Shown in pieces: positions 29,821 to 37,846 of a stretch of 43,688 nt of DNA. The notes under the pieces are model-generated. The model had not been told where the DNA came from. It did no database searches and saw only the letters and a program-made list of their open reading frames with translations. This DNA is from Phycisphaerae bacterium. GTDB taxonomy: Bacteria > Planctomycetota > Phycisphaerae > UBA1845 > PWPN01. Location of the stretch: positions 1 to 43,688 of the forward strand of contig JAAYDF010000153.1 in assembly GCA_012729395.1 (NCBI GenBank). The letters are read 5' to 3'. Every line of letters starts with the position of its first letter. Position 1 is the stretch's first letter. A program made the translations under genes and the position numbers.

Positions 29821-31212
29821 TCAACCCGCGGTGCGTTTCTTCCAGAACCGAATCTGCCGGGCCACCGACGCCGGGCCCGCACTGCCCTCGCTGCGGTAGC
29901 GTTTGACCACATTGGCCGACCCGAGGTAGCCGTAGACGTCCGGCCCGATCCGGTCACACACCACCCGGAACTCATCGAGGGGCAGATCGGCCAGCTCGCG
30001 GTTCTGCTTCTCCGCTCCGGCCACCAGCCGACCGACGTACTGATGCGCCAGACGGAAGGGCACGCCTTTGCCGACCAGGTACTCGGCCAGCACGGTGGCG
30101 TCGAGAAACCCCCGGCAGGTCGCCTCGCACAGGCGGTCGACGTTGAAAGCCGTGTGCCGCACTACCTCCGCCATGATCCGCAGGCAGGCCGACAACGTGT
30201 CGTGGGCCGAGAACAGGAAAACCTTGTCCTCCTGCAAATCGCGGTTGTAAGCCTGCGGCAAGCCCTTGGTCAGCGTGAGCATACCCGTCAGGGCCGCATA
30301 CACCCGCCCGACCTTGCCACGCACCAGCTCGAGCACGTCGGGGTTCTTCTTCTGCGGCATCATCGATGAGCCGGTGCAAAACGCATCGGCGATAGAGACA
30401 AATGCGAACTCTTGAGAAGCATAGAGGATCCAGTCCTCGGCCAGCCGCGACAGATGGCCCGCACACATCGCCGCCGCCGCCAGAAACTCCGTGATGAAGT
30501 CGCGATCGCTGGTCGCGTCGATGCTGTTGCGGCACACACCGTCAAAGCCCAGCTTTCGAGCCACCGCCTGCCGGTCGATCGGCAACGTCGTGCCCGCCAG
30601 AGCCCCCGAGCCCAGCGGACAGAAGTTCATCCTTCGCCGGGCGTCCGCGAAGCGCTCCCGATCCCGCTCAAACTGCTCGACGTACGCCAGCAGGTACGCC
30701 CCGGCCGTGATCGGCTGAGCCCGCTGCAAATGCGTGTACGACGGCATCACCGCGGCTTGGTACCGCTCCGCCGACGCGACCAAGGCCCGCTGCAGGTCCA
30801 CCAGCAACGGCAGCACGTCCAGATCGATCGCGTCACGCGTGTACAGCCGCAGGTCCAGAGCCACTTGGTCATTCCGCGACCGGGCGGTGTGCAGCCGCTG
30901 GCCGGGCTCGCCGATCCGTTTCGTCAAAGCCGCCTCGATGGCCATGTGGATGTCTTCCTGACTGGGATCCCAGCGGAAGCGGCCGGCACGGATATCCACT
31001 TCGATGGCCTCGAGCCCCTTGCGGATCGCCTTGGCGTCGGCCTTGCTGATCAGCCCGACCTCGGCCAGCATCTCCGCGTGGGCCACGCTGCCCGCCATGT
31101 CATACGGCCAAAGACGATGGTCAAACGACAGGCTCTCCACGAAACTCTCAGTCAGAGCATGCGCCGACTGTGAGAACCGGGCCTGCCAGCTCTTCTGCCG
31201 GGTTTTCGCCAT
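29821..31212 (-). CDS. argH: argininosuccinate lyase
   Basis: A 463-residue enzyme of the fumarase/aspartase superfamily that splits argininosuccinate into arginine and fumarate, the last step of arginine synthesis. The signature GSSMMPQKKNPD is intact, as are the conserved DIHMAIE, HTARSRNDQVALD and SYTHLQRAQPIT blocks. The start has a strong GGAGG nine bases upstream. It leads the argH-thiL-tsaE group; no argG is nearby. Confidence 0.97.
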   Translation of the reverse strand: MAKTRQKSWQARFSQSAHALTESFVESLSFDHRLWPYDMAGSVAHAEMLAEVGLISKADAKAIRKGLEAIEVDIRAGRFRWDPSQEDIHMAIEAALTKRIGEPGQRLHTARSRNDQVALDLRLYTRDAIDLDVLPLLVDLQRALVASAERYQAAVMPSYTHLQRAQPITAGAYLLAYVEQFERDRERFADARRRMNFCPLGSGALAGTTLPIDRQAVARKLGFDGVCRNSIDATSDRDFITEFLAAAAMCAGHLSRLAEDWILYASQEFAFVSIADAFCTGSSMMPQKKNPDVLELVRGKVGRVYAALTGMLTLTKGLPQAYNRDLQEDKVFLFSAHDTLSACLRIMAEVVRHTAFNVDRLCEATCRGFLDATVLAEYLVGKGVPFRLAHQYVGRLVAGAEKQNRELADLPLDEFRVVCDRIGPDVYGYLGSANVVKRYRSEGSAGPASVARQIRFWKKRTAG

Positions 31213-31467
31213 GGGTGTGCACCTCCGGTTGTAGGACCGCCTCGCTGGTTACCGCTCCCTGACGGTCGCGGCTCTGCGTGAACACCTCTCGTGACGGGGC
31301 CGTTTCGCCTGCCACCACCCAGTCACGTCACGGGCTACCGCAGGCATCCGCGATCACAAGCCCAATTCGCACAAATCCGCCCAAAAACGCGGACGGATCG
31401 TACGTCCCAGACCCAGGGGGGTCAAATGCCGCCCAGGATCGACCCACCCTGTCGGTGGCAGGACGTA
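31213..31467. other. intergenic region between argH and nrdR, first part
   Basis: Gene-free DNA between divergent argH and nrdR. It includes TTACCGCTCCCTGACGGTCGCGG near 31249-31271, which looks like another short dispersed planctomycete-type repeat, though no second copy was found in this window. No clear argH promoter was identified. Confidence 0.4.
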
Positions 31468-31540
31468 ACCAACCGGTTGGTGGAGACACCGGGTAACCCA
31501 TACCCGGACTATATCTAGGGGGCGAGCTTTCCGATATACT
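31468..31540 (+). promoter_or_regulatory. candidate nrdR control region: palindromes, NrdR-box-like site and -10 box
   Basis: Three elements lie side by side: a 14-base perfect palindrome ACCAACCGGTTGGT (31468-31481), a 7-bp hairpin CCGGGTA/TACCCGG (31489-31507), and ACTATATCTAGG (about 31508-31519). The last resembles half or more of the NrdR box (consensus like ACACwATATATwGTGT). A TATACT -10 box follows at 31535-31540, so the NrdR-like site would cover the -35 region. This suggests autoregulation, with a leader of about 160 bases before nrdR. Confidence 0.35.
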
Positions 31541-31705
31541 CCACATCTGGACCGGCCAGGCAACCATGTGTAGACTGCGGCGTGCCGGCCCCACCCGGGA
31601 CGGTCGTTTCGACACGCCCGGAACAATCCATGCGAAGGAATCGTCGGCCGGGCCGGCGGTATCGAGTGGATACATCAGGAGAGGCCATCGGCCGTTCACG
31701 GACCC

Positions 31706-32203
31706 ATGCGCTGCCCTTATTGCCGCGAGATCAATCAGGACAAGGTCATCGACTCCCGCCTCAGCGAGAACGGCGAGGTCATCCGCCGACGCCGCGCCTG
31801 CATCGCCTGCCATAAACGCTTCACCACCAAGGAACGCGTCGAGCACGACGTACGGCTCATGGTCATCAAACGCGACGGCAGCCGCATGCCCTACGAACGC
31901 ACCAAGGTGCTCACCAGCCTGCAGCGGGCCGCCTACAAAAGGCCCTTGGCCGACGAGGATCTCAACCGCCTGGTCGATGCCGTCGAGGACATCCTCTTCA
32001 AAAAGTACGACCGCGAGGTCAGCAGCCAGGCCATTGGCGCCCTCGTCGGCGACCAGCTGCGCAAAGTCGACCAGATCGCCTACGTCCGATTCGCCAGCGT
32101 CTACCGCCGGTTCCAGGATCTGGGCGAACTCATCGACGAAGCCCAGGAAGTCATCAAGGAGCGCAAGGCCGAACCCCCAGGCCAACGCCAACTATTTGAA
32201 TAG
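31706..32203 (+). CDS. nrdR: transcriptional repressor NrdR
   Basis: A 165-residue zinc-ribbon and ATP-cone repressor of ribonucleotide reductase genes. The N-terminal ribbon has C3, C6, C32 and C35 (MRCPYC, then CIAC) with the conserved DSR and IRRRR blocks. The ATP-cone follows from about residue 49 (MVIKRDGSRMPYERTKVL). Length is typical (150-165). No clear ribosome binding site precedes the ATG. No nrdA or nrdB is in the window. The stop codon TAG lies inside the left end of the second palindromic element. Confidence 0.95.
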   Translation: MRCPYCREINQDKVIDSRLSENGEVIRRRRACIACHKRFTTKERVEHDVRLMVIKRDGSRMPYERTKVLTSLQRAAYKRPLADEDLNRLVDAVEDILFKKYDREVSSQAIGALVGDQLRKVDQIAYVRFASVYRRFQDLGELIDEAQEVIKERKAEPPGQRQLFE

Positions 32204-32402
32204 GGCGTAATTCGCCATCCGTGCGCGAAATGACCCATGGCGAAACCCCAATGACCAATGAAGTCCGAATGACCCATGACGAACGTCCTCCGCCCGCAGT
32301 TGGCGTTCTGGCTTCGAGCTTGGTCATTGATTGGCCATCGGGCCTTGGGCATTCGCCATTTTGCACCAGGAGTCAGGCGTCCAGAGAGTTACACCTGCTT
32401 GA
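32202..32402. repeat. approximately 195-bp palindromic element, copy B
   Basis: Closely matches copy A at 20337-20531 along its length. Shared segments include GGGCGTAATTCGCCATCC (copy A has one C for T), ATGAAGTCCGAATGACCCAT and CTTGGTCATTGATTGG. The left terminal repeat is well kept and provides the last bases of nrdR, while the right end (GAGTTACACCTGCTT) has diverged. It fills most of the 329-base gap to the SGNH-hydrolase gene. Confidence 0.8.
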
Positions 32403-32532
32403 ATAGCCGCGATGGCAGGACAGGAACAGGGGAGTACTGCGGCGTTAGGTACCCAACCTGGCCAATGCGGGCCCATCAGCGTTCGCAAGACGAGCAATAC
32501 TCATGCTGACCAGCGGAAAGGTTCGACGGCGT

Positions 32533-33255
32533 ATGCGCGAGACGAAGTTCTCTCAATGCTCCATGTTTCGGTCTTCATTCGTCCCCCTGGGCCTCTGCCT
32601 GCTGTTCGCCCCTTTGGCTTGCACGCCGACCCGCGAAACGCCCGGCCCCACCACCGCACCGGCCCAGCCGCACCGCTACGATGCCCAGATCAGCCAGTTC
32701 GAAGAGCAAGACCGCCACAACCCGCCGCCCAAAGACGCGGTGCTCTTCCTCGGCAGCTCCTCCATTCGCAGGTGGCAGGACTTGGCCGACGACTTCCCCG
32801 ACCTTCAGGTCATCAACCGCGGCTTCGGCGGCTCGCGCATCGCTGACTCAACCCACTTCCTCGACCGCATCGTCATCCCTTACCGCCCACGGCTGATCGT
32901 GTTCTACGCCGGCGAGAACGACATTGCCGGCGGAATGACCCCCCAGCACGTCTTCGAGGACTACAAGGAGTTCGTCACCCGCGTCAGACGGGCCCTGCCG
33001 CGCACCCGTATCGCCTTTGTTTCACTGAAGCCCAGCCCGTCACGCGCTAAGCACCTGGAGGCGTTCCGCCAGGCCAACGAGTTGATCCGCCGGTACACCA
33101 CCGCCCACCGCCGGCTCTCGTTCATCGACGTCTTTACCCCCATGCTCGGCCCCGACGGCCAACCTCGTCCCGAGCTCTTCGTCGCCGACCGCCTCCACCT
33201 CAACCGCCAAGGCTACGACCTCTGGAAAACCATCATCGCCGAGCACCTTAAGTAG
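32533..33255 (+). CDS. SGNH/GDSL-hydrolase lipoprotein
   Basis: A 240-residue exported esterase-like lipoprotein. The signal ends at a lipobox-like PLAC (C30). All four SGNH blocks are present: FLGSSSIRRW (Ser nucleophile), RGFGGSRIAD (Gly), FYAGENDIAGG (Asn) and DRLHLNRQGY (Asp and His). It most resembles the platelet-activating-factor acetylhydrolase-like and rhamnogalacturonan/acetylxylan esterase-like branch, so a carbohydrate or lipid ester is a likely substrate. ATGs at 32503, 32533 and 32563 are all possible starts; 32533 has AAAGG eleven bases upstream and gives a normal lipoprotein signal. Confidence 0.87.
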   Translation: MRETKFSQCSMFRSSFVPLGLCLLFAPLACTPTRETPGPTTAPAQPHRYDAQISQFEEQDRHNPPPKDAVLFLGSSSIRRWQDLADDFPDLQVINRGFGGSRIADSTHFLDRIVIPYRPRLIVFYAGENDIAGGMTPQHVFEDYKEFVTRVRRALPRTRIAFVSLKPSPSRAKHLEAFRQANELIRRYTTAHRRLSFIDVFTPMLGPDGQPRPELFVADRLHLNRQGYDLWKTIIAEHLK

Positions 33256-33259
33256 GATC

Positions 33260-33350
33260 CATCGGCGTCTCTCTGGGTGATCTATGGGCCTAACGGATGG
33301 CAGAAACAGTCTGCCGCGTGGCACTGCTCTGTGAGCAGTGCGGGGCGGGT
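33260..33350 (+). repeat. dispersed repeat R, copy 1 (diverged)
   Basis: Aligns with copies at 34588 and 35530 in the same orientation. It contains GGGTGATCTATGGGC in place of GCGTGATCTGTGGGC. It also has the perfect hairpin CACTGCTC-TGT-GAGCAGTG (33322-33340) followed by CGGGGCGGGT, as in copy 2. It lies downstream of the DUF3800 gene. Confidence 0.75.
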
Positions 33351-33611
33351 AGGTGACCCCCATTCTCCCGCCAAGCCCGCAACGGGAGCCGGGGCTCGGC
33401 CCGATAATCGGAATCGGGGTGGGGCCGTATCTCCACATCTTCCGCGATTCTCTTGCGTACACACTTTAACCTCGCCGTCAATCACGAGGGTCGGCCCGTC
33501 AATTGGGTCTTGTCCCGTGGATCTCCAAGATTCGAGTTGCCTGGCCTATGAATCTGGTGTAAACTTATCGTGGATCTGAACCTCGGGTAGTCCGAGTAGT
33601 AGGATCCACCA
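33351..33611. other. intergenic region past repeat copy 1
   Basis: No gene was recognised. AGTAGGATCCATC at 33251-33263 and AGTAGGATCCACC at 33598-33610 are near-identical 13-mers about 350 bases apart in direct orientation, bracketing repeat copy 1 and this stretch. Confidence 0.4.
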
Positions 33612-33636
33612 GGGCCCGTCAGGGCCCCATTTTTTT
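33612..33636 (+). terminator. intrinsic terminator
   Basis: GGGCCC-GTCA-GGGCCC forms a six-bp G/C stem followed by CA and seven T (33630-33636). On the plus strand it would end the transcript of nrdR and the SGNH hydrolase. It lies just past the 3' end of the opposing DUF3800 gene. Confidence 0.65.
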
Positions 33637-33644
33637 GCGCTTGC

Positions 33645-34430
33645 TCAGAGCCTCACCACCCCTTGTGGGTCTTTGCTACATGCATGTTTGCAGAGCACCG
33701 GATCAAGCCTTTGGAAGTAAGCGCTCCCTCCGTGCTTCTTCATGTAGCCGCATGGCTGGATGCTTTGCTTGAGCAAGTACGCTGCACAGTCGGCGACCTG
33801 AATCAGGTAGGAATCGCGGGAGTCTCGAAGGACCGGGTCCTCAATGATCACCTTGATCGGCTCGTCTTTGTAGACAAACGAACCACGTGCCTGCCTCACC
33901 TTCAGCTTGTTGCTGAGACGCATCTCGTTGAGATAGCGACGCAACTTGCCTCCGTCCGTATGGTCGGGGAAGACCATGCCGCGTTCGTCCGCGTTCTTTG
34001 GCCCCGGGAAGTTCTGGTACCGAATCGTATTCTCAAACCGCTGAAACAACGTGTACCAGGACCAGCGGAACACCTCTTCCTTGCCGGGTACTCTTCCATG
34101 CTTGTCTACGACAACATTGATCAGACTGATATCCGAAAGCCCTGCAATCGTGTCAGCGAAGTGGCGAATGACCGCCAGTCGCTCGTGCTTCCTGAGCCGT
34201 TGGAGCGATGTAGCCGTCCTGGACGGCTTGCTGATCATATCTGCCGCATGGAGCTCATCGTCAAGATAGACCTTGTACCTGGACTTGAGCCAATATCGAA
34301 AGCGGAGTAAGTGTGCCATCGTATCGCGCCAGCGAAGCTCATGGACAACCATACCCGCCAAACAGAAGTATCGAGAAGGTGACCCATCGACTCCACAATC
34401 GCCGCTTTCATCAACATACATCAAGTACAT
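33645..34430 (-). CDS. DUF3800 domain protein
   Basis: A 261-residue protein. It opens with YLMYVDESGDCG, the defining DUF3800 motif with paired acidic residues. A second acidic patch (LDDELHAADM), INVVVDKHG and a C-terminal SYLIQVADCAAYLLKQ are also family-like, consistent with an RNase H-like fold. DUF3800 genes are scattered, often near mobile elements and defence genes; their activity is not established. The ATG at 34430 has GGAG six bases upstream. The open frame runs further upstream through repeat R, but that part is repeat and not gene. It lies between direct copies of R, which suggests acquisition as a cassette. Confidence 0.85.
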   Translation of the reverse strand: MYLMYVDESGDCGVDGSPSRYFCLAGMVVHELRWRDTMAHLLRFRYWLKSRYKVYLDDELHAADMISKPSRTATSLQRLRKHERLAVIRHFADTIAGLSDISLINVVVDKHGRVPGKEEVFRWSWYTLFQRFENTIRYQNFPGPKNADERGMVFPDHTDGGKLRRYLNEMRLSNKLKVRQARGSFVYKDEPIKVIIEDPVLRDSRDSYLIQVADCAAYLLKQSIQPCGYMKKHGGSAYFQRLDPVLCKHACSKDPQGVVRL

Positions 34431-34587
34431 GTGCGTCTCCTGCAACGACCTGGCTGGACACAAAAAGGGAGTGGGGGTGCAGCCGCTTCCCCATCGGCAC
34501 GCCGACGATTCTACCATATCCGGAGCATCGATGGCACCCGCCGCCGGTGTGCATTGACGAGTTGCGAGCGACGGCAGCCTTGACGGC

Positions 34588-34680
34588 CATCTGCGTCCAT
34601 CTGCGTGATCTGTGGGCACAAAACCAATGGCGAGAAGCGTCCGCCGTGTGCCACTGCTCTGTGAGCAGTGCGGGACGGGT
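34588..34680 (+). repeat. dispersed repeat R, copy 2
   Basis: Starts CATCTGCGTCCATCTGCGTG, continues ATCTGTGGGC and then AAAACCAATGGCGAGA, and ends with the hairpin CACTGCTC-TGT-GAGCAGTG (34652-34670). It lies about 160 bases upstream of the DUF3800 start codon, between that gene and the MORN-like gene. Confidence 0.85.
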
Positions 34681-34721
34681 GAATGCACACGTACCTCGCA
34701 CACCCACTGTGGCGTGTGTGT

Positions 34722-35426
34722 CTACGACCTGATGTCGTGAAAGGCTTGCTCAATCTCGGGCGGAAAAGACCTGTCCTGGCTTTGCTCCCGCGGATCGAAC
34801 GGCGGAAGCGTGTACTCGGAATCACGCTCCACCGCGCGCAGGTACGCTCGCTTCGTCACCCTCTGGTCACGGATCCAATACCTGGGCCAGCCGCGCCGGA
34901 GTCGGCCCTGCTCATTCCATTCCCGCTCGATACCGTGGCGCAGGTTCTGATGCCAGCGGCACTCATGCGAAAGGCGCTGGTTCTCATAGAACCACCACGC
35001 GTAGCCATCATGGTTCCCTTCACGCAAGAAGTATACCTCGCTGACATAGACCGTGCCGTCCTCGCGCACCTGCCGCCAGATGTCGAAGCCCGTACCATGG
35101 GTCATCGTGTAGGTGCCGATCAGACGGCCATCCGGCTCCCACTGCTTGGCCGTGCCGTGCGGGAGGTTCTTCCAGAACGGTTCAGCCGACAGCAGTTGGC
35201 CATTGTCGTACCACCACAGCTTCTGGCCGTGGAAGTGCCCCTCCTGGTCAAGCGGATCCTCCGCGATCAGGCGATCCTGATCGTCGTACGAGCGTATGCC
35301 CACAACAAGGCCATCCACCATACATTCCGCCTGGCGCAGGCATACACAGTCGTTCTCCTCTCGATAAGGACGCACGGTGCGCTCAAGCACCTCCGCAGGA
35401 AGCGACGATTCGCGATGAGATTTCAT
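34722..35426 (-). CDS. MORN-like repeat protein (YwqK-like)
   Basis: A 234-residue protein without signal peptide. Residues about 60-190 hold several degenerate MORN-like repeats of the form GxxxGxxxxWYxNGxL: HFHGQKLWWYDNGQLLSAEP, LPHGTAKQWEPDGRLIG, NHDGYAWWFYENQRLSHE and LRHGIEREWNEQGRLRRG. Such repeats are seen in YwqK-family proteins, some annotated as toxin-antitoxin antitoxins; no toxin partner is evident here. The ATG at 35426 is preceded by GGAGGAGGC, a strong ribosome binding site. Like DUF3800, it lies between two direct copies of repeat R. Confidence 0.75.
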   Translation of the reverse strand: MKSHRESSLPAEVLERTVRPYREENDCVCLRQAECMVDGLVVGIRSYDDQDRLIAEDPLDQEGHFHGQKLWWYDNGQLLSAEPFWKNLPHGTAKQWEPDGRLIGTYTMTHGTGFDIWRQVREDGTVYVSEVYFLREGNHDGYAWWFYENQRLSHECRWHQNLRHGIEREWNEQGRLRRGWPRYWIRDQRVTKRAYLRAVERDSEYTLPPFDPREQSQDRSFPPEIEQAFHDIRS

Positions 35427-35529
35427 GCCTCCTCCGCAGACTGACGGATCAGGCTCCCAAACCAGGGGACTATCCGCACATCCTACCGATTGCCCCAATG
35501 GAGAGCCAACGATCTCGACAATCGAAACC

Positions 35530-35585
35530 CATCTGCGTCCATCTGCGTGATCTGTGGGCAGAAAACCAATGGCGAGACGCGTCTG
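35530..35585 (+). repeat. dispersed repeat R, copy 3 (left half)
   Basis: CATCTGCGTCCATCTGCGTG, ATCTGTGGGC and GAAAACCAATGGCGAGA match copy 2 nearly base for base. The right half with the CACTGCTC hairpin is missing and is replaced by a REP-like hairpin. It is about 105 bases upstream of the MORN-like gene start. Confidence 0.85.
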
Positions 35586-35591
35586 CTCGCC

Positions 35592-35647
35592 GGTCGCCAC
35601 GGGGGGCGACCGCTACCGCGGTAGGCCGTGGCCGGGGGGCGACCGTT
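35592..35647 (+). repeat. REP-like hairpin repeat, copy 3
   Basis: GGTCGCC-ACGGGG-GGCGACC (35592-35611) is identical to the 10168-10187 hairpin and is followed by GCTAC. A second degenerate unit (GGGGGGCGACCGTTAC) ends near 35648. It joins repeat R copy 3 directly and lies just past the lipoprotein stop at 35667. Confidence 0.75.
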
Positions 35648-35666
35648 ACGGTGCGCCCATCGCCGG

Positions 35667-36221
35667 TTAGCGCGGCAAACCCTGGCGGCGGCGTTCGAGG
35701 AATCTGACCAGTTCCTTGGTGTTCTCGCGAGCCATGTCACGGACACCGTGCTGCAAGGGCGACTCGCTGACGCCCTCCACGAAGACCAGACCCACCACCG
35801 CGTCGCTCTCGACATCCCTCAGCGTCACCATCCAGTCGAGCCTGCCTTCGCCCCCGATGAGGCCGCGTTCCTTGAAGAAGCGGCACAGCACATCAAACCG
35901 CAGCACTCTGCCGCCACCGGGAAACGCCCGGACCGCCTCTTCATCACCCAATTGCTCGATGATCGCCGCCCGCACCTTGGCCAGCACTTCGCCCGTACAG
36001 ATCGGCGGTACGTCCGTGGTCACCTCACCCAACCGCAGCGACCGGTAGGCCGCCAGATCTCCCGGCACCGCACCACGAATCAACGTCGGGTCCGCCTCGG
36101 CACCGCGAACCACCTTGTACGCCGCCCCCGCCGCCGACGTGGCCATCGACACCGGGTTGCATCCCGTCGCGACCAGCATCAGCCAGCAGCCGACCCACAC
36201 CTTGACCGTCAAGCGCATCAT
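35667..36221 (-). CDS. lipoprotein of unknown function
   Basis: A 184-residue lipoprotein precursor. MMRLTVKVWVGCWLMLVATGC is a short signal with lipobox ATGC (C21). The mature part begins NPVSMATSAAGAAYKVVRG, then a mixed alpha/beta domain with DVLCRFFKERGL and MVTLRDVESDAVVGLVFVEG, suggesting a small compact fold. The first ATG has GGGAG eight bases upstream. No family is recognised with certainty; the pattern recalls DUF4410- or LPS-assembly-lipoprotein-like folds, which is only a guess. It stands apart from the repeat-bounded genes to its left. Confidence 0.75.
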   Translation of the reverse strand: MMRLTVKVWVGCWLMLVATGCNPVSMATSAAGAAYKVVRGAEADPTLIRGAVPGDLAAYRSLRLGEVTTDVPPICTGEVLAKVRAAIIEQLGDEEAVRAFPGGGRVLRFDVLCRFFKERGLIGGEGRLDWMVTLRDVESDAVVGLVFVEGVSESPLQHGVRDMARENTKELVRFLERRRQGLPR

Positions 36222-36542
36222 TGTGTTGACTCCCGTTCCGTCCTGAACCTGTCCACAGATCAGGGATACACACATCGCCCTCAATGCCGATTCAAGCCCT
36301 CAGACCACAAGCCCCTAGCACAATCACTTAGGCGCCTCGACGTGCCCCGAGCGCAGGCGTTCGAGCATCTCAACGAGCCCGGAGCGCAAGCGACGGGAGG
36401 GCCGTCGATAACCAGCCCCGCGCCGGTGCTCTCGGGACGCACCGAGACGGTCGCTGACGCTCCCCCTCTCCGCGCCAGCGTTTGGGGCTCGTGATCAAAT
36501 CCACACGCCCCACGCATATCCCGCATTGACCCTCGGGGCACG
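36222..36542. other. intergenic region
   Basis: A 321-base gap with no gene recognised. GCCCCGAGCGCAGGCG and GAGCCCGGAGCGCAAGCG (about 36340-36395) are two related copies of a short G/C-rich motif 40 bases apart, resembling other dispersed repeats of this window. Confidence 0.4.
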
Positions 36543-37775
36543 TCAGGGCGACGATACCTCCTCACTGGTAAGACGCTGAAACCGCCGCGCGATCGCCTCC
36601 GCCAACCCAGTAGCGTATACCACTTCATCCGCCTTCAAGAACAAACCGGGCGGATCCTTGCGCCCCAGAAAGTGACTCACCAACCACACCTGCTCGGACA
36701 GTTCTGCCAGTGCATCGCCGCTGCTCGGCAGCTCATCTCCTTCTTTCGTCTCCAGATCAGCCCGCAACCGCGACAGCCACGCCTCGGCCGCTTCCGGAAC
36801 CTCACTCAATCGCACCATCTCGCCCGGCTCGATACGCCCCCCCACTACAAAGAACGGCATCACCCGCACCCGGCCGGGCCCACGCTGCACCACCAGATAG
36901 TTGAACCTCTCCATCGGCCCGGTCAGTCGAAACGACCGATGCTCCACACCACGCAAACGCTCCAATCGCTGCTTCAATGCCGCCGCCTGCTCAAACGCCT
37001 GCCGCCCCGCCGCCGTACGCATCCGCGAATCAAGATCCGACCAGACCGAGTCCCGCTGCCCCAAGGCAAACGCCACCGCCCGCTCAACCTCCGCCCGGTA
37101 TGCCGACATGGGCATCGAACCATCACACGGTGCCGCACAACGCCCCATGTCGAAATACGCACAACGCTGCCCCGCTGGAGCCTGCTCCAGAATATGCCCG
37201 TACCGGCACAGATCAAAACCGTCTTCCAGAAGCTGCACAAACCGCTGAGCGTCGCCCATCGTCGGGAACGGGCCAAGATCCACGCCCGGCCGCCCGCGCA
37301 GCACCTTGCCCACCGAAAACCGCGGGATGGCCGCCCCGGCGTCGACATGCACGAACCACGACGCCGCGAAGCCCAGTTGTTCCAGGTACGTCCGCGGCAT
37401 GAGCTGCCGTGCGACCCGCCAGAATCGGTAATACAGCTCGAATTGCGAGTGCGCCGGCTGCCACCAGATTTTCCGCACCACCGCCGCCAGATTCGCCCGC
37501 CGCGACACCGCCCCAGCCGACGCGTCACCCTCGGCCGTCGCCGGCCCCGCCAGCCGGGTCCGCAACGCACGCCGCAGATCACCCGCCGCCGACAGCAGCA
37601 CCGTCCGATCCCGCTCATCCGTCAGCAGGTAAACCCCGCCGCCGGAGGGAAGCCGTCGAAGCACATCGCCTTGCCCCGGTGCCGTCTCAACAACAGACTC
37701 TACACAGCCGCCATCCGCCGTCTCGGAAACCGGCGAATACGGAATGACTTGTTCAAACACCTCGTCCGGTCGCAC
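36543..37775 (-). CDS. UvrC-N-like protein with four-Cys cluster and degenerate GIY-YIG segment
   Basis: A 410-residue protein resembling the N-terminal half of excinuclease UvrC. A GIY-YIG-like stretch (SGGGVYLLTDERDRTVLLSA, then GDLRRALRTRL) lacks a clear YIG motif. The UvrC Cys cluster is intact: C190, C205, C213 and C217 in CRYGH and CAYFDMGRCAAPC, the likely iron-sulfur site. A UVR-like helical pair (EQAAALKQRLERLRG) follows. The RNase H-like endonuclease and HhH domains of UvrC are absent. The GTG at 37775 has AGAGG seven bases upstream; another GTG lies seven codons earlier. It could be a Cho-like or regulatory repair protein. A full uvrC is presumably elsewhere. Confidence 0.8.
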   Translation of the reverse strand: MRPDEVFEQVIPYSPVSETADGGCVESVVETAPGQGDVLRRLPSGGGVYLLTDERDRTVLLSAAGDLRRALRTRLAGPATAEGDASAGAVSRRANLAAVVRKIWWQPAHSQFELYYRFWRVARQLMPRTYLEQLGFAASWFVHVDAGAAIPRFSVGKVLRGRPGVDLGPFPTMGDAQRFVQLLEDGFDLCRYGHILEQAPAGQRCAYFDMGRCAAPCDGSMPMSAYRAEVERAVAFALGQRDSVWSDLDSRMRTAAGRQAFEQAAALKQRLERLRGVEHRSFRLTGPMERFNYLVVQRGPGRVRVMPFFVVGGRIEPGEMVRLSEVPEAAEAWLSRLRADLETKEGDELPSSGDALAELSEQVWLVSHFLGRKDPPGLFLKADEVVYATGLAEAIARRFQRLTSEEVSSP

Positions 37776-37846
37776 CGCCGCACCTCTTCCGATCACACGA
37801 ACGGTAGTGTAGGCGAAAACACCGTCACGCGGGAATCGTCTCGCAC

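Noticed and set aside
33040-33462. Minus-strand frame opposite the SGNH hydrolase
   Set aside because: It is a shadow of the hydrolase gene joined to repeat R; there is no start signal.
33645-35426. DUF3800 and MORN-like genes as a toxin-antitoxin pair
   Set aside because: They are separated by 291 bases including a repeat, have separate strong ribosome binding sites and no toxin motif; a pair is not supported.
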